Source of the DNA: DASRZM01 sp035686365
GTDB taxonomy: Bacteria; Pseudomonadota; Gammaproteobacteria; Xanthomonadales; Xanthomonadaceae
Assembly: GCA_035686365.1 (NCBI GenBank)
Contig: DASRZM010000018.1
Location: forward strand, 1 to 13,924
Direction of reading: 5' to 3'
Length of the DNA stretch: 13,924 nt
The stretch's first letter is position 1; each line of letters begins with the position of its first letter. Of the stretch, positions 8,225 to 13,924 are shown piece after piece. The notes below the pieces were generated by a model. That model did no database searches and was not told the origin of the DNA. It saw nothing but the letters and a program-made list of their open reading frames with translations. A program made the position numbers and the translations under genes.

Positions 8225-8279
8225 TGCCGACCTACGGTGAAGGCTGCGGACCGCAGGACGATCGGGTTCCAACAGTCAG

Positions 8280-10181
8280 CTAGCCGGGCTGATCCGCCAG
8301 CGACGGTGGATCGAGGTCTTCGTCGGCGCGGACCACGCAGTTGCGGCCCAGCGACTTGGCGCGGTACAGCGCGGCGTCGGCCGCCGACACCAGCGCATCG
8401 GCCTCGCCATTGCCCGGCGGCCCGTCAGGCACCTGCTCGGCCACGCCGACGCTGATCGTCAGCGCGATGCTGTCCCCGTTCGAGACCACCCGCTGCGCCG
8501 CGACCTCGCGCCGGAGTTTCTCGGCGAGATCGACGGCCGCATCGGCCGTGTAGCCGGGGAGCAGCACCGCGAACTCCTCGCCGCCGTAGCGGGCAAACAC
8601 GCCCTGGCTCAGCGCCAGAAGCTGGGTGCAGGCGTTGGCCATCGCACGCAGGCAGTCGTCGCCGAGCAGATGACCGTAGCGGTCGTTGATCGGCTTGAAA
8701 TGGTCCACGTCGATCATCAGCAGCGACAGCGGTTGCCCGTGCGCGGCGGCCTGCGCCAGGTGCTGGCGCAGCAGCACTTCGAAGTGGCGCCGGTTGTAGG
8801 CGCCGGTCAGGCCATCGCGGCGCGAGTAGTCCTGGAGCTGGCGATTGGCGTCCTCGAGCCGGGCCAGTGCGGAGGCGAGGTCGCGGGTGCGCTCCTCCAC
8901 GCGCTCGGCCAGGCGTGCGCTGGCCTCGTGCTGGATGCGCACGTTCTCGGCCTTGAGCAGGTTCAGGCGGTAGGCCAGGGCGAAGGAGAGCAGGATCATC
9001 TCGGCGCTCGCGCCCAGCTGCATGGCGTATTCGGTCAGGAACATCTTGGGCAGGAGGCCGAGCGAGACCGAGGCGTAGACCACCGTGCCGATCAGCAGCA
9101 TGGTCCAGGCCAGCAGGAAGAAGCGTGCCGGCCGGTAGCGGCGCAGGCAGGCGATCGCGCAGACCAGGATCGCCGGGGCCACCAGCAGCGCGAACCAGGT
9201 TTCCGCGGCGACGACCAGCCCGTAGGGCAGGAAGAACCCGGCAGCGCCCAGCGCCGCCGCCGCGACCATCAACCACCGCATCAGCAGGTCACCAGCCGGG
9301 AAATGCGTGCGCAGTTCCAGGAACACGCGCGCGAACTGCACGATCAGCACCGCGGTCACGGCGATGCTCAGCAGCACGGCCAGGTTGGCGAAGTCCGGAC
9401 TGCGCGGCCACAGGTACTGGAACGCCAGCCCGTTGAGCGTAAGCAGCATCGCCAGCATGCTGGCTGCGTAGCACACGTACCACAGAAACGTGCGGTCGCG
9501 CACCGAGACGTACAGCACCAGGTTGTATGCCAGCAGCGCGAAGATGATGCCGTAGAACAGTCCGATCTTTATCTGCACGGACTGGCGCCGCTCCAGGAAG
9601 GCGGCCGGTGTGGCCAGCACCAGCGGCACCTGCATCGAACTTTCGCTGGCGAAGCGCAGCCACAGGTCGCGGCGCTCTCCGGCCGGCAGCTCGACCAGGA
9701 AGTTGAACTCGCGCAGGTCCAGGTCGCGCGTCGCGAACGGCGTCCGGTCGCCGGAGTGCCGCTCGTCGAGCACCTGGTCGCCGCCGATCACGTACAGGGC
9801 GATGTGGTCGACCAGGGCGTAGTCCACGACCAGCAGCCAGCGCGACTCGGAGTGGTCGGTATTGACCACGGGAACCTGCAGCCACAGCGCCCCGTCGACG
9901 AAGCCGAAATTGCCGGCGGTGCGCTGGACCGGTTGCATGCGCCCGTCGACTGCGGCCAGGCGCACCTGTTCCAGACCCATTTCCCCGTCCGGATCCAGCA
10001 GCTGCCAGGCGTGCGGCATCGCCGTCACGTAGTCGGTGCCCGAACTGAGCTTCAGTGGTTGCGCCGCTGCCGCAGGCAGCAGTCCCAGCAGCAGGGCAAG
10101 CAGCACGACCACACGCGCCCGTGCCATACGTGCACGGCACAGCATCCGTCGTGCCTGGCGTGGGCTGGGACGGTTTTTCAT
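8280..10181 (-). CDS. membrane diguanylate cyclase (7TMR-DISM sensor, GGEEF)
   Basis: This 633-residue inner-membrane protein should make cyclic di-GMP from two GTP. Order: basic N-terminus and signal peptide (hydrophobic 24-36, AAAAQ at 37-41), a periplasmic beta-rich 7TMR-DISMED2-type domain (about 48-190), seven hydrophobic helices of the 7TMR-DISM class (about 203-405), a coiled coil (about 410-455), then the GGDEF domain (about 456-620). The cyclase signature is YGGEEF (532-537), with DVDHFKPINDRYGH (491-504) supplying metal and base contacts; an active GGEEF variant. The RxxD inhibitory site five residues upstream is absent (LSQG). The start at 10181 is chosen for AGGGGA five nt upstream and because longer forms bury the signal peptide. 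It converges on the lyase gene (55-bp gap with no clear terminator) and diverges from the his operon. Confidence 0.9.
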   Translation of the reverse strand: MKNRPSPRQARRMLCRARMARARVVVLLALLLGLLPAAAAQPLKLSSGTDYVTAMPHAWQLLDPDGEMGLEQVRLAAVDGRMQPVQRTAGNFGFVDGALWLQVPVVNTDHSESRWLLVVDYALVDHIALYVIGGDQVLDERHSGDRTPFATRDLDLREFNFLVELPAGERRDLWLRFASESSMQVPLVLATPAAFLERRQSVQIKIGLFYGIIFALLAYNLVLYVSVRDRTFLWYVCYAASMLAMLLTLNGLAFQYLWPRSPDFANLAVLLSIAVTAVLIVQFARVFLELRTHFPAGDLLMRWLMVAAAALGAAGFFLPYGLVVAAETWFALLVAPAILVCAIACLRRYRPARFFLLAWTMLLIGTVVYASVSLGLLPKMFLTEYAMQLGASAEMILLSFALAYRLNLLKAENVRIQHEASARLAERVEERTRDLASALARLEDANRQLQDYSRRDGLTGAYNRRHFEVLLRQHLAQAAAHGQPLSLLMIDVDHFKPINDRYGHLLGDDCLRAMANACTQLLALSQGVFARYGGEEFAVLLPGYTADAAVDLAEKLRREVAAQRVVSNGDSIALTISVGVAEQVPDGPPGNGEADALVSAADAALYRAKSLGRNCVVRADEDLDPPSLADQPG

Positions 10182-10265
10182 GGATTCCCCTGCGGCCGAA
10201 GATACGCCAAGGGGGGCGCCCACGGACGGCCACACATCCAGCCAAAACGGCCGTGCGGCGGGGAC

Positions 10266-10311
10266 TTGCGCTTCGGAGCGCGATTCAGCTAATGTATTAA
10301 CACGCTAATAC
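10266..10311 (+). promoter_or_regulatory. probable his operon promoter
   Basis: TTGCGC (10266-10271) is followed after 18 nt by TAATGT (10290-10295), a fair sigma70 pair. TAATAC (10306-10311) is a second -10 candidate, with TTCAGC (10284-10289) 16 nt upstream. Either choice puts the core promoter inside or against the inverted repeat at 10288-10317, as expected for repression by occlusion. Which hexamers are used cannot be settled by eye. Confidence 0.45.
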
Positions 10312-10317
10312 ATTAGC
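10288..10317. promoter_or_regulatory. perfect inverted repeat, likely operator of the TrpR-like regulator
   Basis: GCTAATGTATTA (10288-10299) and TAATACATTAGC (10306-10317) are exact reverse complements separated by ACACGC. Each arm also contains its own small palindrome, TAAT-GT-ATTA and TAAT-AC-ATTA, 16 bp apart centre to centre, so the site could hold one large or two tandem dimers. It is very AT-rich in a region of about 70% GC and overlaps the candidate -10 boxes. It ends 21 bp before the TrpR-family gene that heads the his operon. Binding by that protein is inference from position. A role at the divergent cyclase gene is possible but less likely, because the site is over 100 bp from that start. 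Confidence 0.75.
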
Positions 10318-10338
10318 CTGCCCCGGTCCCGATTCGCC

Positions 10339-10671
10339 ATGAAACGCCGCGCCCTGCAACCCGAGCCCGAACCGGTCGATCCGCTCGACCAGCTCTGCCA
10401 CGCCCTGCTGCAGTGCGAGCGCGTGTCCGAGCTGCGCGCCTTCCTCCAGGACCTGTGCACGCCCGCCGAACTCGAAGCGCTGTCGGACCGCTGGCGGGTG
10501 GTGCCGATGCTGGTGCAGGGCGTGCCGTACCGGGAAATCCACGAACGCACGGCCGTGAGCGTGACCACCATCGGCCGTGTCGCGCGCTGCCTCGGGCACG
10601 GGGCCGGCGGCTACCGGCGCGTGGCCGGGCGCCTGGGCCTGCCGCTGGATGGCCCCGTCGTACCGACCTGA
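10339..10671 (+). CDS. YerC/YecD-type TrpR-family repressor, likely his operon regulator
   Basis: This 110-residue helical DNA-binding protein is of the Trp repressor superfamily. A helical N-terminal part (15-58) contains FLQDLCTPAELEALSDRWRV, the conserved lead-in, and the helix-turn-helix spans about 61-84 (GVPYREIHERTAVSVTTIGR; TTIGR at the recognition helix). Family members annotated YerC/YecD commonly stand before hisG in Xanthomonads. Its ligand is unknown; histidine, or a tRNA or pathway signal, is a guess. The start ATG at 10339 lacks a clear Shine-Dalgarno, which would keep its level low. It is preceded by the perfect palindrome at 10288-10317 and followed 14 nt later by hisG, so it would repress its own operon. 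Confidence 0.85.
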   Translation: MKRRALQPEPEPVDPLDQLCHALLQCERVSELRAFLQDLCTPAELEALSDRWRVVPMLVQGVPYREIHERTAVSVTTIGRVARCLGHGAGGYRRVAGRLGLPLDGPVVPT

Positions 10672-10685
10672 GAGTGGACCTGCCG

Positions 10686-11591
10686 ATGTCGATCATGACC
10701 CGCGATCGCCTGCGCATCGCGACCCAGAAGTCCGGACGCCTGTCCGAGCCCGCGCGCGCGTTGCTCACCGGCGCCGGGCTCGAGTTCCGCGAAAGCCGCG
10801 ACCGCCTGTTCTGCTACGGCCAGTCGCTTCCGATCGATCTGCTGCTGGTGCGCGATGACGACATTCCCGGGCTGATCGCCGAGGGTGTTTCGGACCTGGG
10901 CATCGTCGGACGCAACGTGTTCGAGGAGGCGCGGCTGCAGGCGCAGACCGCCGGCGCGCCGGCCAGCTTCGTGGAGATCCGTCCGCTGGGCTTCGGCCGC
11001 TGCCGGCTGTCGATCGCGGTGCCGGCCGGGACCGGCTACGCCGGCCCGCAGGACCTGAGCGGGCTGCGCATCGCCACCAGCTACCCGCACCTGCTGTCGG
11101 ACTGGCTCCTGCGCCACGGCGTGGACGCCCGGGTGGTGACGCTGTCCGGGTCGGTCGAGATCGCGCCGCGCCTGGGCAAGGCCGAGGCGATCTGCGACCT
11201 GGTGTCCACCGGCGGCACGCTGGTCGCCAACCAGCTGCGCGAAGTCGAGGTCGTGCTGCACAGTGAAGCGATCCTGGCCGGCCCGCGCGAGGCACTGACC
11301 GACGAGCGGGCGGACGCCATGTCGCTGCTGCTGCGCCGGCTCGAAGGCGTCATCCAGGTGCAGGCGAGCAAGCTGGTGATGCTGCATGCCGCGCGCGCCG
11401 ATGTGCCGCGCCTGATCGCTCTGCTGCCCGCCGCCAACGCGCCCAGCGTGATGGCGCTGGACGGCCCCGGGGATGCCGTCGCGCTGCAGGCGGTGTGCCG
11501 CGGCGCGATCACCTGGCAGCACCTGGAAGACATCAAGCGCGCCGGCGGGCGCCAGGTGCTGGTACTCAACGTCGAGCAGATGCTGTCATGA
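10686..11591 (+). CDS. hisG: ATP phosphoribosyltransferase, long form
   Basis: HisG (301 residues) joins ATP and PRPP to start histidine synthesis and is the feedback-inhibited step. Two periplasmic-binding-protein-like lobes cover about 1-220. The PRPP loop is readable as EAICDLVSTGGTL (167-179), and the opening is RLRIATQKSGRLSEP. A C-terminal ACT-like regulatory domain (about 225-300) is present, as in E. coli (299 residues), so this is the hexameric long form inhibited by histidine that does not need HisZ. The ATG at 10686 has GTGGA 7 nt upstream; GTG 10674 and ATG 10695 are in-frame alternatives. The stop overlaps the hisD start (ATGA, 11588-11591). Confidence 0.95.
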   Translation: MSIMTRDRLRIATQKSGRLSEPARALLTGAGLEFRESRDRLFCYGQSLPIDLLLVRDDDIPGLIAEGVSDLGIVGRNVFEEARLQAQTAGAPASFVEIRPLGFGRCRLSIAVPAGTGYAGPQDLSGLRIATSYPHLLSDWLLRHGVDARVVTLSGSVEIAPRLGKAEAICDLVSTGGTLVANQLREVEVVLHSEAILAGPREALTDERADAMSLLLRRLEGVIQVQASKLVMLHAARADVPRLIALLPAANAPSVMALDGPGDAVALQAVCRGAITWQHLEDIKRAGGRQVLVLNVEQMLS

Positions 11592-12895
11592 AGCGGCTGG
11601 TCTGGAGCGGGCTGGACGCCGCCCAGCGCGCCGCGGCGATCGCCCGGCCGGCGCACCCGCACTCGCCGCAGGTACGCGAGCTGGCATCGCGGCTGATCGC
11701 GCAGGTGCGCGCCGACGGCGACGCCACGCTGCGCGCGCTGACCCGGCGTTTCGACGGCTGCGAGCTGGACACCCTGGAGGTCGCGGCCGAGCGCTTCGGG
11801 CGCGCCGAGGCATCGATCGATCCGGAGCTGAAGCAGGCGATCCGGGATGCCGCCACGCGCATCGAACGGTTCCATCGTGCCTGCATGGTTGGCGATGTGG
11901 CAGTGGACACCGCTCCGGGCGTGCGCTGCGAACGCCTGTCGCGCCCGATCGCACGCGTGGGCCTGTACATTCCGGCCGGCTCGGCGCCGCTGCCCTCGAC
12001 CGCGCTGATGCTTGGGATTCCGGCGCGCCTGGCCGGCTGCACCGAGGTGGTGGCCTGCACGCCGCCGCGCCGCGACGGCAGCATCGATCCGGTCGTGCTG
12101 TACGCCGCACGCGTGGCCGGCATCGACCGGGTGTTCCGTCTCGGCGGCGCCCAGGCGATCGCAGCGATGGCCTACGGCACCGACTCGGTGCCGCGTTGCG
12201 ACAAGCTGTTCGGCCCGGGCAACGCCTACGTCACCGCGGCCAAGCTGCAGGTCGCCGCCGACCCGGAGGGTGCGGCCATCGACATGCCGGCGGGGCCCTC
12301 GGAGGTGCTGGTGGTGGCCGATGCCGGCGCCGATCCGGACTTCGTGGCCGCCGACCTGCTTTCGCAGGCTGAGCACGGCGCCGATTCGCAGGCGCTGCTG
12401 CTCAGCGACGCACCGGCGTTGCTCGATGCGGTGGCGGGCCGGATCCAGGCCCAGCTGGCGAGCCTGCCGCGCGCGCGCACCGCGCGCGCGGCGCTGGACG
12501 GCAGCAGCCTGATCCAGACGCCGGACATCGCCACCGCGCTGGCGATCAGCAACGACTACGCGCCCGAGCACCTGGTGCTGGCGCTGCGCGATGCGCGCGC
12601 CTGGTTGCCGCGGGTGCGGGCGGCCGGTTCGGTGTTCCTGGGCGACTACGCGGCCGAGGCGCTGGGCGACTACTGCAGCGGCACCAACCACGTGCTGCCC
12701 ACTGGCGGCGCTGCGCGTGCATGCAGCGGCGTCTCGGTCGCGAGCTTCCAGACATTCATGACCGTGCAGAGCGTGAGCGCCACGGGCCTGGCCGCGATCG
12801 GCCCGTGCGCGGTGACGCTGGCGCAGGCCGAGGGACTGGAGGCGCACGCACGTGCCGTGCAGTGCCGTCTGGACCGTGCCGGGGCGCCGGCATGA
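11588..12895 (+). CDS. hisD: histidinol dehydrogenase
   Basis: This 435-residue zinc enzyme oxidises histidinol to histidine in two NAD-dependent steps, ending the pathway. The zinc ligands Q260 and H263 lie in LLSQAEHG, D361 in GDYCSGTNHVLPT and H420 in GLEAHARAV. The catalytic pair E327-H328 lies in NDYAPEHL. The family signature DMPAGPSEVLV (232-242) and LFGPGNAYV (207-215) are also intact. Numbering is within one residue of E. coli HisD, so the gene is full length. Both ends overlap neighbours by four bases (hisG at the start, hisC at 12892-12895), giving a translationally coupled hisGDC order as in enteric bacteria. Confidence 0.96.
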   Translation: MKRLVWSGLDAAQRAAAIARPAHPHSPQVRELASRLIAQVRADGDATLRALTRRFDGCELDTLEVAAERFGRAEASIDPELKQAIRDAATRIERFHRACMVGDVAVDTAPGVRCERLSRPIARVGLYIPAGSAPLPSTALMLGIPARLAGCTEVVACTPPRRDGSIDPVVLYAARVAGIDRVFRLGGAQAIAAMAYGTDSVPRCDKLFGPGNAYVTAAKLQVAADPEGAAIDMPAGPSEVLVVADAGADPDFVAADLLSQAEHGADSQALLLSDAPALLDAVAGRIQAQLASLPRARTARAALDGSSLIQTPDIATALAISNDYAPEHLVLALRDARAWLPRVRAAGSVFLGDYAAEALGDYCSGTNHVLPTGGAARACSGVSVASFQTFMTVQSVSATGLAAIGPCAVTLAQAEGLEAHARAVQCRLDRAGAPA

Positions 12896-13924
12896 GCGCG
12901 ATCGACCTGGTCCGCGAATCGCTGCGGGGCTTCGATGGCTACCGCTCGGCGCGCCGCGAGGCGACCGGCGGCGAGGTGCTGCTCAACGCCAACGAATCGC
13001 CGTGGCCCCCGGTCGGCGACCCGGGCCTGGGGCTGAACCGCTACCCGGATCCGCAGCCGCCGGCGCTGCGCGCGGCCCTGGCCCGGCTGTACGGCGTCGA
13101 TGAAGCCGGTGTGCTGGTCACCCGCGGCAGCGACGAGGGCATCGACCTGCTGGTGCGCGCGCTGTGCCGTCCCGGCCGCGATGCAGTGCTCGTGTGCCCG
13201 CCGACTTTCGGCATGTACGCGGTCAGCGCGCGCGTACAGGAGGCCCCGCTCATCGAGGCGGCGCTTGCGCAGACCGACGAGGGCTTCGCGGTCGCGCCCG
13301 AGCGCGTGATCGCGGCCGCGCTGGCCGGCGCTGCCCGGCTGGTCTTCCTGTGCTCGCCGAACAATCCCACCGGAGCCTCGATCCGGCCCGGGGAGATCGC
13401 GCGCATTGCCCGGGCGCTGCGCGAGAGCGCCGTGGTGGCGGTCGATGAGGCCTACGTCGAGTTCTCGGGCACGGCGCCAGCCACCGGCCTGCTGCCGGTA
13501 CACGGCAACCTGGTGGTGCTGCGCACGCTGTCCAAGGCCCATGCGCTGGCCGGCGCGCGCGTGGGCGCACTGCTCGGTCCACCGGCGCTGGTCGCGGTGC
13601 TGCGCGCGATCATGGCGCCGTACCCGCTGGCGGCGCCGTGCGTGGCGGCGGCCCTGCGCGCCACCTGCGAGGATGCGCTGGAGGCCACGCGGCGGCGTGT
13701 GGCCACCTTGCTGGGCGAACGCGAGCGCCTTGCGTCCGCGCTGCGGGCGCTGCCCGGCGTGCAACGGGTGTACGCGTCCGACGCCAACTTCCTGCTGGTG
13801 CGCATGGCCGGCGCCGCCGCCGTGCGGGAGCGCGCCGCCGCCGCAGGCGTGCTCGTGCGCGATGTCTCGCACCAGCCGGGTCTGGAGGACTGCCTGCGCA
13901 TCAGCATCGGCACGCCACAGGAGA
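12892..13924 (+). CDS. hisC: histidinol-phosphate aminotransferase, 3'-truncated
   Basis: This PLP enzyme (fold type I) transfers an amino group from glutamate to imidazole-acetol phosphate, the seventh histidine step. The frame is open to the window edge; 344 codons are visible of an expected 355-365. Landmarks are NANESPWPP (32-40), NRYPDP (49-54, Y51 at the partner cofactor site), SPNNPTG (155-161), DEAYVEF (185-191), the PLP-binding lysine K215 in RTLSKAHALAGAR, and the substrate-carboxylate arginine R336 in CLRISIG. SKAHALAGAR replaces the more usual SKAFGLAGLR, a mild variant around the lysine. The start overlaps the hisD stop (ATGA). Further his genes probably continue downstream. Confidence 0.94.
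   Translation, partial: MSAIDLVRESLRGFDGYRSARREATGGEVLLNANESPWPPVGDPGLGLNRYPDPQPPALRAALARLYGVDEAGVLVTRGSDEGIDLLVRALCRPGRDAVLVCPPTFGMYAVSARVQEAPLIEAALAQTDEGFAVAPERVIAAALAGAARLVFLCSPNNPTGASIRPGEIARIARALRESAVVAVDEAYVEFSGTAPATGLLPVHGNLVVLRTLSKAHALAGARVGALLGPPALVAVLRAIMAPYPLAAPCVAAALRATCEDALEATRRRVATLLGERERLASALRALPGVQRVYASDANFLLVRMAGAAAVRERAAAAGVLVRDVSHQPGLEDCLRISIGTPQE

Noticed and set aside
8225..8279. Terminator between the convergent lyase and cyclase genes
   Set aside because: CTGCGG-A-CCGCAG is symmetric but leaves no room for a loop of normal size and lacks a T-run.
8670..10292. A 540-codon plus-strand open frame opposite the cyclase gene
   Set aside because: Low-complexity His/Gln/Arg-rich translation, and the minus strand encodes a complete sensor-cyclase.
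10288..10317. The inverted repeat as a rho-independent terminator
   Set aside because: The arms are AT-rich, no T-run follows, and it lies at the start of an operon over promoter-like hexamers.
10318..10338. Histidine leader-peptide attenuator before the his operon
   Set aside because: Only 21 bp separate the palindrome from the first gene, with no run of His codons and no alternative hairpins.

Overview
The window is dense, very GC-rich bacterial chromosome carrying arginine and histidine biosynthesis genes. The best taxonomic clue is an ArgE-type deacetylase closely resembling the N-acetylcitrulline deacetylase of Xanthomonas, followed by a single-chain N-acetylglutamate kinase/synthase. 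That pair, plus a TrpR-like regulator directly before hisG, suggests a gammaproteobacterium of the Xanthomonadaceae/Lysobacteraceae (Lysobacter- or Luteimonas-like). This is inferred from gene content, not from a marker gene.

Layout. Positions 3-4570 (+) hold the end of an arginine operon: argE' (5'-truncated by the window), argBA, argC and argH. The first three are coupled by ATGA overlaps; argH follows a 55-bp gap containing a GC-rich hairpin. Positions 4571-4928 contain no protein gene: a bidirectional terminator hairpin, a tRNA-Pro(CGG) on the minus strand with its own promoter, and the leader of hisS. Positions 4929-8224 (+) hold hisS overlapping by ATGA with a long, divergent histidine ammonia-lyase-like gene. 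Positions 8280-10181 (-) encode a membrane diguanylate cyclase (7TMR-DISM plus GGEEF). A 157-bp divergent intergenic region then carries a strikingly AT-rich perfect inverted repeat. From 10339 (+) the histidine operon runs yerC/trpR-like regulator, hisG, hisD, hisC, with hisC cut by the window end.

How the genes work together. ArgBA acetylates and phosphorylates glutamate, ArgC reduces the product, and ArgE' removes the acetyl group from acetylcitrulline (implying an acetylornithine transcarbamylase outside the window). ArgH makes arginine from argininosuccinate. HisG, HisD and HisC are steps 1, 9/10 and 7 of histidine synthesis. HisG is the long, self-sufficient form. The small TrpR-family protein at the head of the his operon, with the palindrome over its promoter, looks like an autoregulated repressor circuit. 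The ammonia-lyase next to hisS would consume histidine if it is a true HAL, so histidine charging, degradation and synthesis genes lie within 9 kb.

The most interesting points are the hierarchical palindrome before the TrpR-like gene and the hisS/ammonia-lyase pair, whose lyase has a large aromatic-rich insert. No mobile element, CRISPR array or phage gene was seen.
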